From NCBI RefSeq assembly GCF_014283215.1, contig NZ_JACOMF010000008.1:119569-183568 (forward strand): DNA of 64,000 nt, in the 5' to 3' direction. Source of the stretch: Siccirubricoccus deserti (GTDB lineage Bacteria; Pseudomonadota; Alphaproteobacteria; Acetobacterales; Acetobacteraceae). Made by a program: the position numbers and the translations under genes. The notes under the pieces are model-generated. The model ran no database searches. It had not been told where the DNA came from and worked only from the letters and a program-made list of their open reading frames with translations. Shown in pieces: positions 1 to 8,181 of the stretch (position 1 is its first letter; the number at the start of each line of letters is the position of its first letter).

Positions 1-256
1 CGCTGATTTCCATCCAGGCCACGGCATCCGGTACCTCGTCCGGCGGCCTGGCGTTGCAGGCGGCGACGCGGATGGTCAGCGTGCCGAAGCCCGCCGGCTC
101 GCCGACGGTGGCGCGCAGCACCGAGATCCGCGCCGTTACCTTGTCGAGTAACTGCAGCTCGGCGACCCGCTTCGGCTCCCACTCCTGCGCCAGCGCCGGG
201 GCGGCGCCCGCCAGCAGCAACGCCAGCGCGCCCCGGATCGCCCGGGCACGCATCAT
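1..256 (-). CDS. DUF2155-type secreted protein, C-terminus beyond window
   Basis: The gene runs off the left edge, so only about 85 N-terminal residues are visible. They begin MMRARAIRGALALLLAGAA and form a classic signal peptide that would be cut after ALA, so the protein should be exported to the periplasm. The mature part (EWEPKRVAELQLLDKVTARI, then TVGEPAGFGTLTIRV) fits the DUF2155 family of alphaproteobacteria, whose function is unknown. The ATG overlaps the TGA of the 73-residue gene upstream by four bases (ATGA), which fixes the start and suggests translational coupling. The position downstream of mlaD supports an envelope role, but that is inference. Confidence 0.7.
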   Translation of the reverse strand, partial: MMRARAIRGALALLLAGAAPALAQEWEPKRVAELQLLDKVTARISVLRATVGEPAGFGTLTIRVAACNARPPDEVPDAVAWMEIS

Positions 257-474
257 CGGGGCGGCCGTTTCGGGCTGGGCAGCGCCTGCACCATCTCGCC
301 GAGGATGCGGCGCATCGCCTGCTCGTCGACACCCATCAGCACCGCATCCTCGAAGGCGTCGCGCATCACCTGGGCCAGCTCGCGGTGATTCTCCGCCAGC
401 ACCTTCAGCTTCTCCCGGCAGGAGAGCGGCGCGCCATCGGCGCCCGGCCAGGTGGCGGGCAGTTCGCTCGTCAT
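253..474 (-). CDS. Small conserved-type protein, unknown function
   Basis: This is a 73-residue, mostly helical, charged protein with no signal peptide and no membrane segment. The middle (SCREKLKVLAENHRELAQVM) looks like an amphipathic helix. It starts in a four-base ATGA overlap with the mlaD stop and ends in another ATGA overlap with the DUF2155 gene, so three genes are tightly coupled. I do not recognise a family with confidence. The coupling argues that it is a real gene rather than a chance frame and that it works with the Mla or DUF2155 protein. Confidence 0.6.
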   Translation of the reverse strand: MTSELPATWPGADGAPLSCREKLKVLAENHRELAQVMRDAFEDAVLMGVDEQAMRRILGEMVQALPSPKRPPR

Positions 475-986
475 CGCGGCGGCGTGGCCGGCGCGGCGCT
501 GCCGCCGCCCTGGTTCTGGCTCGGTTGGCTGTTCATCTGCGTGACCGAGAAGATGAACCGGCCGAGCAGGGATTCAAGGCTGACCGACCCTTGCGTCTCG
601 GTGATCCGGCCATTGTCGCCCAGGATCTGCTCGCTGCCGCCCGGCACCAGCGAGACATACTTGCCCCCGAGCAACCCCTCCGAGGTGACCTCGGCCGAGG
701 TGTCGGAGGGCAGCTTCAGGCTGCGGTCCACCCGAAGGGTGAGCTCCGCCGAGAAGCTCTGCGGGTCGATGCGGGTGTCGGTGACGCTGCCCACCTTCAC
801 CCCGGCGATGCGCACATCGGCACCGTTCGAGATGCCGTCGATGCGGTCGAACTTCGCCCGCAGCACCAAGCCGTCCGACAGGGACGCGCTGCGGCCGCTG
901 TGCAGCATGGCGTAAGCAAGGAAGATGGCGGCCACCAGCAGCACCACGGCGCCGGTTGCCACCTCTACCAGGCTGCGTCCCCTCAT
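471..986 (-). CDS. mlaD: MlaD-like MCE-domain lipid transport protein
   Basis: This 171-residue protein has one N-terminal membrane anchor (residues 6-27) and a single MCE domain (about 33-115), including DVRIAGVKVGSV and the EGLLGGKYVSL motif typical of MlaD. MlaD is the periplasmic, inner-membrane-anchored hexameric ring of the Mla phospholipid transporter that maintains outer-membrane lipid asymmetry. The length fits a single-MCE MlaD. The ABC partners MlaE and MlaF are not in this window. It lies 40 bases after the NDUFA12-type gene and overlaps the next small gene by four bases. Confidence 0.85.
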   Translation of the reverse strand: MRGRSLVEVATGAVVLLVAAIFLAYAMLHSGRSASLSDGLVLRAKFDRIDGISNGADVRIAGVKVGSVTDTRIDPQSFSAELTLRVDRSLKLPSDTSAEVTSEGLLGGKYVSLVPGGSEQILGDNGRITETQGSVSLESLLGRFIFSVTQMNSQPSQNQGGGSAAPATPPR

Positions 987-1026
987 GCGATGCGGATCCC
1001 TTGAACGTTCACGGCCTTGGACAGGA

Positions 1027-1383
1027 TCAAGATCCCGGCGTCCAGGCCTCGTAGTCGCCGCCGGTCACCCGCCGCGTGCCGCCGACATAATCGTGGCCGG
1101 CCGGGCGATAGGCGTGCGGTGTGCCGGTGAGGTTGGGCAGATGCTCCTGCTGCCAGGGGTAGCGCTTCTGCTCCGCCAGCGGTTCGGCCACGGTGTGGTG
1201 CAGCCAGGCGTGCCATTCCGGCGGCACGGTGGTCGGCTCCTTGCCATGGGCGAAGAGCACCCAGCGGCGCCGCCGGTTGTAGATCGGCTGGTCGCGGCGG
1301 CCCTCGAAATAGACGTTGCCGAAACGGTCGGTGCCGACCCGGCGGCCAGTCAGCGATGAGGTCAGGCGCAGCAGGAAGGACAT
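1027..1383 (-). CDS. NDUFA12-family NADH:ubiquinone oxidoreductase accessory subunit
   Basis: This 118-residue protein carries the NDUFA12/17.2-kDa signature: VGTDRFGNVYFE, then RRRWVLFAHG, PPEWHAWLHH and the late GTPHAYRPAGHDY. NDUFA12 proteins are peripheral accessory subunits of complex I, shared by mitochondria and alphaproteobacteria. The chosen ATG at 1383 puts the conserved region right at the N-terminus, and longer reading frames upstream are antisense or intergenic. The downstream partner mlaD is a common neighbour in acetic-acid-type bacteria, which also supports the taxonomic reading. Confidence 0.88.
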   Translation of the reverse strand: MSFLLRLTSSLTGRRVGTDRFGNVYFEGRRDQPIYNRRRRWVLFAHGKEPTTVPPEWHAWLHHTVAEPLAEQKRYPWQQEHLPNLTGTPHAYRPAGHDYVGGTRRVTGGDYEAWTPGS

Positions 1384-1604
1384 GGGGCCGGAACATCTCC
1401 TCGGAGCCAGGAAGTCGGACGCAGGTTTCAGAGCAGGAATCGGGCCGGACAATCGCACGCCGCGTGTTGCGGCGCAAAGCAGCACCGGCCAGCCTCGCCC
1501 ACTTCCCTGTTCCGGGACGATATCCACAGGATGTTGGGTCCCTGGCGGTGAATTGCCACCAGATACGGCTTCCCCCTCCCTGAGCAGCGCCGTAGCATCC
1601 CGGC

Positions 1605-3137
1605 ATGACACGCTTCCTGGGCACTCTTTGGGATGGTCTTGCGCTGCGCCGGCAGCGCGTCGGCGCCGATCCGGACGCTCCGTTGCGCGCGGTGGCGCTG
1701 CCACCGGACTGGCCGGCCGAGGCCGCGGCGGCGCTGGCCGCCCTCGCCCCCGGCAAAGGGCCGGCAAGCCTGCCGCGCGCCGCCGAGGCCTGGATCAGCC
1801 GCGCCGCCCGCGGCGGCCTCAAGGCCGGTACCTTGGACGCGCCCGGGGCGGAGGCGCTTGCCGAAGGGCTGCGCGCCCTGCTGCTTAGCCGTCGCGGCAG
1901 CGCCGGGGCCGAGGCCTGGGGCAGCGGCCGCGACACCCGCTTCGTGCTCAACCTGCCGGCCTTCCTGGATCCTGACGGCGGCTTCGACCTTGAAGCCTAT
2001 GCCGCAGCCTGCGCCCTGGCCGTCCGCGCCCTGGACGCGCTGGCCGGCGGCCGCGCCACCAGGCTCCGACTCGGCTTCGCCGACCTCGCCGGGCTGCTCT
2101 GTGGCCTCGGCCTCGCCTATGATTCGCCGGAGGGGCGGGCCACCGCCGCCGGCATCGCCGCCCTGACGCGCGGCGCGGCGGAGGCCGAGTCGGGCCGGCT
2201 GGCCACGCGCCTCGGGGTGCGGGAGCCGGTCGCGCTGCTCTGGCCGGCGCCGCCCGCCGAGACGCCGGTGCCCGGCCTCGCCGCTGCCGCCCGTGCCGCG
2301 CTGGATGCCGCCGCCGCCGCACCCGGCCTGCGCCACCAGGGGCTGCTCGCCCTGGCGCCGCCCGATGCGGTGGAGGCGCTGCTCGGCGCCGAAACCGGTG
2401 GGCTCGCCCCGGCCGCCGGCAGTACCCGCCCGGTGCTGACCGAGGCCGGCGAATGGGCCGAGGTGCCGACCCAGGCCGCGCTGCGCGTCACCCGGCATTA
2501 CGCCGATCGTGCCAGCGCGTTGCTGGCGCCGGCCACCGAAGCCGCCCGGGCGGCGATGCGGGCGGCGATCGCGCCCTTCCTGCATGCCGCGCCGCCCGCG
2601 CCGGTCGCCCTGCCCGCCCCGGCCCGCCCGGCGCCGCGCAGCGCCACCCCGCCGCTGCGCCGCCACGCCGGCACCACCCTGCATGTCGCGGTCGGCGGCC
2701 ATCGCGTCGCGCTGCGCACCGCCGAGGATGCGGAGGGGCGGCTGCTGGAGATCGCCTTCAGCCTGTCCAAGGAAGGCGCGGCCTTCCGCAGCCTGATGGA
2801 CAGCTTCGCCCAGGCGGTCTCGCTCGGGTTGCAGGGCGGCGTGCCGCTTTCGGACTACGTCGAGGCCTTCGCCTATACCCGCTTCGGCCCCTCCGGCACG
2901 GTGGACGGCGATCCGGCGATCCCGCGCGCCACCTCGGTACTGGACTGGGCCTTCCGCCGGCTGGCGCTGGATTACCTCGGCCGCAGCGACCTGCCGCAGC
3001 CGAGCGAGGAGGATTGCGCCGGGGATACCGTGGGCAGCGCCGCCCAGGTGGCGCCGCTGCTACCGCTGGATTTGCCGGAGTTGCCGGCCGCGGCCAGTCC
3101 GCGCGGGCGGAGGCGGGCGTTGCGGCTGGTGGGGTGA
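1605..3137 (+). CDS. Degenerate, shortened class II ribonucleotide reductase homologue (NrdJ-like, TSCPD domain)
   Basis: This 510-residue protein is related to B12-dependent ribonucleotide reductase but much shorter than NrdJ. Residues 127-203 (GGFDLEAYAAACALAVRALD, RLRLGFADLAGLLCGLGLAY, DSPEGRA) match the late alpha/beta-barrel of NrdJ, and residues 355-465 (SKEGAAFRSLMDSFAQAVSL, then FAYTRFGPSG) match its C-terminal TSCPD-like domain. The NPCSEY-type active-site segment expected before residue 115 is absent, and I see only three cysteines (near 136, 166 and 471), so catalysis looks lost. The linker (about 325-350) is Pro/Ala rich. Its role is unknown; a regulatory or nucleotide-binding paralogue is possible. 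A weak -10-like TAGCAT at 1593-1598 would place transcription at the ATG itself. Confidence 0.7.
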   Translation: MTRFLGTLWDGLALRRQRVGADPDAPLRAVALPPDWPAEAAAALAALAPGKGPASLPRAAEAWISRAARGGLKAGTLDAPGAEALAEGLRALLLSRRGSAGAEAWGSGRDTRFVLNLPAFLDPDGGFDLEAYAAACALAVRALDALAGGRATRLRLGFADLAGLLCGLGLAYDSPEGRATAAGIAALTRGAAEAESGRLATRLGVREPVALLWPAPPAETPVPGLAAAARAALDAAAAAPGLRHQGLLALAPPDAVEALLGAETGGLAPAAGSTRPVLTEAGEWAEVPTQAALRVTRHYADRASALLAPATEAARAAMRAAIAPFLHAAPPAPVALPAPARPAPRSATPPLRRHAGTTLHVAVGGHRVALRTAEDAEGRLLEIAFSLSKEGAAFRSLMDSFAQAVSLGLQGGVPLSDYVEAFAYTRFGPSGTVDGDPAIPRATSVLDWAFRRLALDYLGRSDLPQPSEEDCAGDTVGSAAQVAPLLPLDLPELPAAASPRGRRRALRLVG

Positions 3138-3141
3138 AGAC

Positions 3142-3158
3142 GGGGGCTTTGCCCCCGC
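3142..3158 (+). terminator. GC-rich hairpin after the NrdJ-like gene
   Basis: CGGGGGC-TTT-GCCCCCG forms a perfect 7-bp stem with a 3-base loop, five bases after the stop codon. No T-run follows, so its strength as a terminator is uncertain. A nearly identical hairpin follows the amidase gene at 24461-24479. Confidence 0.5.
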
Positions 3159-3307
3159 GTCCCCGCCGGGGCCGAAGCGCGACCCCGGACTCCGCACGTA
3201 AGGCAGCATTGGAATTGCGTTTCCGGGTAGCCTCAAGGAACTCGTCGCGTCCACGGCGCTGCATGAGTAGGGAAGAGGCTCCAGGTGCCCCAAGCCAAGG
3301 CCGGGGC

Positions 3308-3331
3308 CTGGGGGGACGCTCGTCCCCCCAG
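3308..3331 (-). terminator. Hairpin downstream of the DapA-like gene
   Basis: CTGGGGGGACG-CT-CGTCCCCCCAG is a perfect 11-bp inverted repeat lying 35 bases beyond the stop of the DapA-like gene on the minus strand, between convergent genes. It probably serves as a terminator in one or both directions. The rest of the 3138-3365 gap shows nothing recognisable. Confidence 0.45.
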
Positions 3332-3365
3332 CGAAGGCACGGAGGCAGCGCCCCGTTCTTCCCCC

Positions 3366-4283
3366 CTACCCTCTCTCACCCCGGCCAAGCCGTTCCAGCA
3401 GGAACTCCACCTCCGCCTGCGTCTCCGCCGAGAGCTTCGGACCTGGCGCCCGCAGCGCCGCGCTGGCGATGAAGCCACGCCGTTGCAGCACGTATTTCCG
3501 CACCGCGAGGCCGAGGCCCGGCTGCAGCTCGGTGCGGATCAGCGGCAGGTGCGGGTCGAAGGCGTCGTGGGCCGCGGCGCGGTCGCCGGCGGCCATCAGT
3601 CGGCAGACCTGCACCAGCATCTCGGGGAAGGCGTAGCCGGTCATGATGCCGTCTGCGCCACGGTGCAGCTCCTCCGGCAGGAATTGGCCACCATTGCCGC
3701 CGAGGATGCTGATCCGCCGCATCCGGCCCTCCGCGGTCAGCCGGCGCAAAGCCGAGAGCTTGTCGAGCCCCGGCCAGTCCTCGGCCTTCAGCATCACCAG
3801 TCGCGGATCCTCCGCCATGCGGCGGATCATCTCCACCGACATGAAGGTGCCGGTCGCCTGCGGGAAATCCTGCAGCACATAAGGCGCGTCACCGACCACC
3901 GCCGCGGCCTGGGCGATGTAGCCGACCACCGCGTCATCGCCGCGCAGCCCGGCGGGCGGAGCGATCATCACCCCGGCGGCGCCGGCGTCCATCGCCCCCG
4001 CCGCCAGCGCCTTCATGCTGGCGAAGCCGGGCGAGGAGACGCCGACGATCACCGGCACCCGCCCGGCGACGCGCTTCAGCACCCGGGCGGTGAAAGCAAG
4101 CGCCTCGGCGCCGTCGAGCTTCGGCGCCTCGCCCATGATGCCGAGGATGGTCAGGCCCGAGGCGCCGGCGGCGAGGAAGCCATCGACCATGCGGTCGGTG
4201 CTCGCCTCGTCCAGCGCACCGGTGTCGGTGAAGGGCGTCGGCGCGATGACGAAGACGCCACGCGCGGTTTCATCGAGGCGCAT
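3366..4283 (-). CDS. Dihydrodipicolinate synthase (DapA/NAL) family lyase
   Basis: This 305-residue protein is a class I aldolase-type TIM barrel of the DapA/N-acetylneuraminate lyase family. Lys166 in VMLKAEDWPG is the expected Schiff-base lysine, and Tyr135 in APYVLQDFP sits where the family tyrosine lies. The GIMGEAPKLD segment near residue 50 replaces the usual GTTGE, so the substrate is probably not pyruvate plus aspartate semialdehyde. Such catabolic DapA relatives cleave or dehydrate keto acids. It overlaps the M20 hydrolase stop by one base (TGATG), so the two are co-translated and probably act in one degradative pathway. The precise substrate cannot be told. Confidence 0.82.
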   Translation of the reverse strand: MRLDETARGVFVIAPTPFTDTGALDEASTDRMVDGFLAAGASGLTILGIMGEAPKLDGAEALAFTARVLKRVAGRVPVIVGVSSPGFASMKALAAGAMDAGAAGVMIAPPAGLRGDDAVVGYIAQAAAVVGDAPYVLQDFPQATGTFMSVEMIRRMAEDPRLVMLKAEDWPGLDKLSALRRLTAEGRMRRISILGGNGGQFLPEELHRGADGIMTGYAFPEMLVQVCRLMAAGDRAAAHDAFDPHLPLIRTELQPGLGLAVRKYVLQRRGFIASAALRAPGPKLSAETQAEVEFLLERLGRGERG

Positions 4284-5710
4284 CAGGCGGCTCCCGTGGA
4301 CATGTTGAAGGGTGGTTGGACGTCCGGCGACAGCACCGGCTCATAGGGGTTGCCCTCGGTGCGGGCGGCGAGCTCGGCCTTGGCGGCGGCGACCAGTTCC
4401 GGGTCGCGCAGCGCATCCACCGCGGTGCCGGCCATCACCTTCGCCACATGCACCATGCCCTTATGCGCCGCCGGCAGCATGCCCTGGGCGGTGAGCTGCC
4501 AGGAATGGCCCGGCGTGCCGATGGCATGGGTGGCGCCGCGCGCCTGCACCGTCGGCACCACCCAGGAGACATCGCCGACGTCGGTGGAACCGACCATCGG
4601 CGCGCCCTTCACCTCCAGCGGCACCACCACATCGCAGAGGGTCACGCCCTTGCGCACCGGCAGGCCGATCCGTCGCCAGGAGGCGGCGATGTCCTCCTCG
4701 CTCAAGGTCGCCTGGAATTCGGCTGCCTTGGCGCGATCGGCTTCGTCGAACGGCGGCGGGCCGAGCCGCTCGAGGTTGGCCTGCATGGCGCGTTCCAGCG
4801 GTGCATTGCCGAGCAGGTTGGAGACGCCGCTGACCACCTTCGCGGTGACCTGTGTCTCGGTCATCAGCGCCGCGCCCTCGGCGATCCTGCGGACGCGGGC
4901 GATCAGCGCCCGCAGCTCCACCAGGTCCCGGGCGCGGATCAGGTAGCGGACCTTGGCGGTGGGCTGTACCACATTCGGGGCGACGCCGCCGGCATCGAGA
5001 TAGGCGTAGTGGATGCGCGCGTCGCTCGGCATGTGCTCGCGCATGTAGTTCACGCCGACATTCATCAGCTCCACCGCATCCAGCGCGCTGCGGCCGAGGT
5101 GCGGCGCGGCGGCGGCGTGGGAGGCGCGGCCGGTGAAGCCGAAGTCGATGCGGGTATTGGCCAGCGACACCGCTTCCTGCACCGCGGCGAAGGCGGCGGG
5201 GTGCCAGGAGATGGCGATGTCGACATCGGCGAAGGCGCCGTCCCGCACCATGAAGCCCTTGGCGGCGCCACCCTCCTCGGCCGGGCAGCCATAGTAGCGC
5301 ACCCGTCCGGGCAGCATGTTCTCTTCCAGGTATTCCTTCACCGCCGTCGCCGCCAGCAGCGACGCCGAGCCGAGCAGGTTGTGGCCGCAGCCATGGCCGA
5401 AGCCCGGCCCCGGCAGCGGCCGCGGCTCGGCCACCCCGGCTTCCTGGCTCAGCCCCGGCAGCGCGTCGTATTCGCCGAGGATGGCGATGACCGGCCCGCC
5501 CTCCCCCGCCTCGCCCATGACGGCCGTCGGGATGCCGGCAACCTGCTCGGTGACCCGGAAGCCCTGGTCGCGCAGCATGGCGGTGTGCTCCGCGCAGGAG
5601 CGGGTCTCGGTATAGGCGAGTTCCGGCATGCCCCAGATCCGGTCCGATAGCGCGGTGAATTCCGGTGTCCTGGCGTCGACCAGCCGCCACACCGCCTCGG
5701 TGTTCCGCAT
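4283..5710 (-). CDS. M20 family amidohydrolase (AbgB/p-aminobenzoyl-glutamate hydrolase-like)
   Basis: This 475-residue metallopeptidase-fold amidohydrolase has the metal-binding GFGHGCGHNLLG motif (about 104-115), the PAEEGG motif (about 143-148) with the catalytic glutamate, and the SHAAAAPHLGRSALDA lid region. The family hydrolyses N-acyl amino acids or aryl-amide glutamates. In-frame ATGs also exist at 5749 and 5725, but only the ATG at 5710 has a strong Shine-Dalgarno (AAGGAGGG, four bases before it), so I start there. It is co-translated with the DapA-like lyase downstream. An IS- or deletion-scarred monooxygenase fragment lies just upstream. Confidence 0.85.
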   Translation of the reverse strand: MRNTEAVWRLVDARTPEFTALSDRIWGMPELAYTETRSCAEHTAMLRDQGFRVTEQVAGIPTAVMGEAGEGGPVIAILGEYDALPGLSQEAGVAEPRPLPGPGFGHGCGHNLLGSASLLAATAVKEYLEENMLPGRVRYYGCPAEEGGAAKGFMVRDGAFADVDIAISWHPAAFAAVQEAVSLANTRIDFGFTGRASHAAAAPHLGRSALDAVELMNVGVNYMREHMPSDARIHYAYLDAGGVAPNVVQPTAKVRYLIRARDLVELRALIARVRRIAEGAALMTETQVTAKVVSGVSNLLGNAPLERAMQANLERLGPPPFDEADRAKAAEFQATLSEEDIAASWRRIGLPVRKGVTLCDVVVPLEVKGAPMVGSTDVGDVSWVVPTVQARGATHAIGTPGHSWQLTAQGMLPAAHKGMVHVAKVMAGTAVDALRDPELVAAAKAELAARTEGNPYEPVLSPDVQPPFNMSTGAA

Positions 5711-5745
5711 CAAGCCCTCCTTCATGCCGTGGCCACCGCGGGACG

Positions 5746-6030
5746 TCATCCCCGGCGCGCCCTCAGGCTGTCCAAGTCATAGCCGGCGACGCGCTTGTAG
5801 CCAGAGGTGATGGCCAGCATTTCCGCCTGCGACATCACATCCTCGATGCGGTCGAAGGGCTGGTCGCCCGTGCGCTCGAACACCTCGCGCAGGATGGCGT
5901 CGGGCGGGGCACGGCGATTGGTCAGCACCACCTGGGTGGTCGCCGGCAACCGCTCCGCTTCATAGGCCCGCAGCGCTACGCGCGGGTCGTCGGCGTGGCG
6001 GGCGAGCTGGTCGGCGAGGCAGCGGGCGTC
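5746..6030 (-). pseudogene. C-terminal remnant of a flavin-dependent monooxygenase
   Basis: About 94 codons remain, starting near DARCLADQLARHADDPRVAL and continuing through YEAERLPATTQVVL, TNRRAPPDAILREVFERTG and a normal stop. This is the C-terminal helix region of FAD-dependent aromatic monooxygenases, just after the GD-containing FAD motif. The first roughly 300 residues (Rossmann GxGxxG, substrate domain) are missing: sequence 5' of 6030 no longer resembles the family, and no start codon with an RBS suits the remnant. It is therefore a decayed gene. Its stop is next to the M20 gene, so it may once have led this operon. Confidence 0.65.
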
Positions 6031-6176
6031 GAGGGGCGCGAACGCCCCGGAGCGTGAAGCCGCTCGACAACGCAGGCTACAGCGGATCGGCATGCAGACG
6101 TGAACGCAATCCGCCGCAGCGGGCGTGGCGCGGGGCGGCGCGCCAATCATGCCCGCTGCGGCCAGCCTCATACTGG

Positions 6177-6201
6177 CGGCATGAATGTTCCATTCATGCC
6201 G
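6177..6201 (-). terminator. Perfect 11-bp hairpin in the 6031-6298 gap
   Basis: CGGCATGAATG-TTC-CATTCATGCCG forms an 11-bp stem with a 3-base loop about 100 bases downstream of the Bug-type receptor gene (minus strand) and upstream of the monooxygenase remnant. It is a plausible terminator for the receptor gene. I see no other gene in this gap. Confidence 0.4.
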
Positions 6202-6298
6202 GTGCCGCGTAGCCAAGTGTTCCGGAGGATCGCGCCTATTGGTGCGACGTCCGGCGATTGCGGCGCGGTTGACCGGTCACGAAGAACCGCCGCCAGTG

Positions 6299-7273
6299 TC
6301 AATCAGCCTTGATGCGGGCGGCGGCCACGACGTCGCGCATCTCGCCGACCTCGCGGCGCAGGAAGGTAGCGAAATCCGCCACCTGCAGCGGCGCCGGGAT
6401 GGCGCCCTCGGCCGCCAGGTAGCGGCCGAAGCCGGCATCGGCCAGCGCCGCGTTGGTGGCCGCGTTGATGGCGTCCCGCAGCGCCGGCGGCAGGCCGCGC
6501 GGGGCGAAGAGGCCCCACCAGATGCCGGCCTCGTAGGGGATGCCGGCCTGCTTCACCGTCGGTGCCGGCGGCGAGCCCTCCGGCCGCTCGTCGCCGGTAT
6601 AGGCGATGATCCGCAGCAGCCCGCCGCGGATCTGGCCGGCGGCGCTCGCCATGGTGGTGAACATCAGATCGACCCGGCCGGCGGTGAGGTCGGTCAGCGC
6701 CGGGGCCGTGCCGCGATAGGGCACGTGCTGCAGCCTGGTGCCGGCCCGCAGGTTGAACAGCTCGGCCATGATATGGGTGGTGCTGCCGGGGCCGGAGCTG
6801 GCGTAGTGCAAGGTGCCGGGCCGTGCCCGATCCGCCGCCACCAGCGCGGTGATGCTGTCGATCGGCGAGGCCGGCGGCGTCAGCGCCACCAGCGGCGCCC
6901 GGGCGAGCAGCGCCACCGCATCCAGCTCCGCCGCCGGATCGAAGCCGGTGCCCTGCACCGCGCCGATGGCGGCGATGGAGGAGGTGGTGACCAGCAGCGT
7001 ATGGCCATCCGGCGGCGACTGCGCCAGCACGCCGACACCAACGGCGCTGCCGGCGCCGGGTCGGTTCTCGATGACGAAAGGCTGGCCGAAACGGGCGTGC
7101 AGGCGTTCGGCCAGCGGTCGGGCCATGGCGTCGTTGCTGCCGCCCGGGGTGAAGGGGACGATGATGCGCACCGGCCGCGTCGGCCAGCCGGCGGCCTGCG
7201 CATCGGCGCGGCGCATGGTCAAGCCGGCTGCCGCCACGGCGGGCAGCAAGCGGCGCGGAATGCCGTTACGCAT
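6299..7273 (-). CDS. Tripartite tricarboxylate transporter (Bug/TctC) substrate-binding protein
   Basis: This 324-residue periplasmic binding protein begins with a signal peptide (MRNGIPRRLLPAVAAAGL... cut near ADA) and shows the Bug family marks: WPTRPVRIIVPFTPGGSNDA, VIENRPGAGSAVG and LHYASSGPGSTTHIMAELF. Bug proteins bind carboxylates or other small organic compounds for TctAB-type transporters or for sensing. No tctA or tctB is nearby, so it is an orphan receptor, as is common in this group of bacteria. It is divergent from the nasT-like gene (99-base gap), which may share its promoter region. Confidence 0.88.
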   Translation of the reverse strand: MRNGIPRRLLPAVAAAGLTMRRADAQAAGWPTRPVRIIVPFTPGGSNDAMARPLAERLHARFGQPFVIENRPGAGSAVGVGVLAQSPPDGHTLLVTTSSIAAIGAVQGTGFDPAAELDAVALLARAPLVALTPPASPIDSITALVAADRARPGTLHYASSGPGSTTHIMAELFNLRAGTRLQHVPYRGTAPALTDLTAGRVDLMFTTMASAAGQIRGGLLRIIAYTGDERPEGSPPAPTVKQAGIPYEAGIWWGLFAPRGLPPALRDAINAATNAALADAGFGRYLAAEGAIPAPLQVADFATFLRREVGEMRDVVAAARIKAD

Positions 7274-7372
7274 GGCGTTTCCAGTCTGCTTCCTTGGCTG
7301 GCCAGCTTGCCCCAGCGACGCCCACCCGACAATCCGTAACGCGGCACGATCCATGCTTTCTCGCCTGATCGG

Positions 7373-7960
7373 ATGACTCTCGATCAAGGAACAGCCACCC
7401 TGCGCGTTCTGCTTGTGGACAGTGACCTGGACCGTGCCGCGGCGGTGGAAGAGGGGCTGGCCGCGGCTGGCTGCACCGTCGTCGCCATCGCCGCCGGCGT
7501 CGAGGAGCTGACCCGCCGGGTCCGGGATACCGGCGCCGAGGTGATCGTCTGCGGCCTCGATGATCCCTCGCGCGACGAGCTGGAGGGCATGCGGGCGCTG
7601 CATCGAGATGAGCCGCGACCGGTGGTGCTGTTTGCCGAGAAGGCCGCGCCGGAGCAGATCGAGGCGGCTCTGGAGGCCGGCGTCGCCGCCTATGTGGTCG
7701 AGGGCTTGGCGCCGTCCCGCGTCCGGCCGGTCATCGAGGTGGCGATCCGCCGCTTCCGTGCCCATCAGGCGCTGCGGCGGCAGCTCGCGCTGGCACAGAG
7801 CGACCTCGAAGAACGCAAGCTGGTGGATCGCGCCACCGGCGCGCTGATGCAGCGGCACCGGCTCAGCGAGCCGGAGGCGTATCGGCGGCTGCGGCGGATG
7901 GCGATGGACCAAGGGCTGCGGCTGGCGGCGGCAGCCACGATGGTGTTGGAGAAAAAATAG
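7373..7960 (+). CDS. nasT: ANTAR-domain antiterminator, NasT-like
   Basis: This 195-residue protein has an N-terminal receiver-like domain (about 10-125; LRVLLVDSDLDRAAAVEEGL) and a C-terminal ANTAR RNA-binding domain (about 135-192; LEERKLVDRATGALMQRHRL, then EAYRRLRRMAMDQG). NasT proteins bind two-hairpin leader RNAs and let transcription read through into nitrate assimilation genes, and are held inactive by NasS without nitrate. The next gene codes for a NasS/NrtA-like binding protein, which supports this reading over an amidase AmiR role. The receiver lacks a clear canonical switch lysine, as is common in such pseudo-receivers. Its targets are not in this window. Confidence 0.82.
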   Translation: MTLDQGTATLRVLLVDSDLDRAAAVEEGLAAAGCTVVAIAAGVEELTRRVRDTGAEVIVCGLDDPSRDELEGMRALHRDEPRPVVLFAEKAAPEQIEAALEAGVAAYVVEGLAPSRVRPVIEVAIRRFRAHQALRRQLALAQSDLEERKLVDRATGALMQRHRLSEPEAYRRLRRMAMDQGLRLAAAATMVLEKK

Positions 7961-7973
7961 GCGAATCGCCTAT
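7957..7973. promoter_or_regulatory. Palindrome spanning the nasT stop codon
   Basis: ATAGGCGA-A-TCGCCTAT is a perfect 8+1+8 palindrome, or a 7-bp stem with an AAT loop. It includes the TAG stop of the ANTAR gene and lies 209 bases before the nasS-like start. It could be an attenuator hairpin between the two genes or a protein-binding site; the sequence does not decide. Confidence 0.35.
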
Positions 7974-8181
7974 ATTTGGTCCCAACTCATGGCAATTCTG
8001 GCGCATTGCCTACGACATCAGCATTTTCCTTGACCCGCTGTCCTTGGCCTGCTGAGGTTCGCATGGCGCGGTGGTGTGCAACGGTGTGCATCACCGCGGG
8101 CCCTTGGCCCGCGACGGCGCCCCCTTCCCCGGCGGTCCAATGGCGGTCCGTGTCTGGCCTGATCGCCGGAGGATCGTCCGC

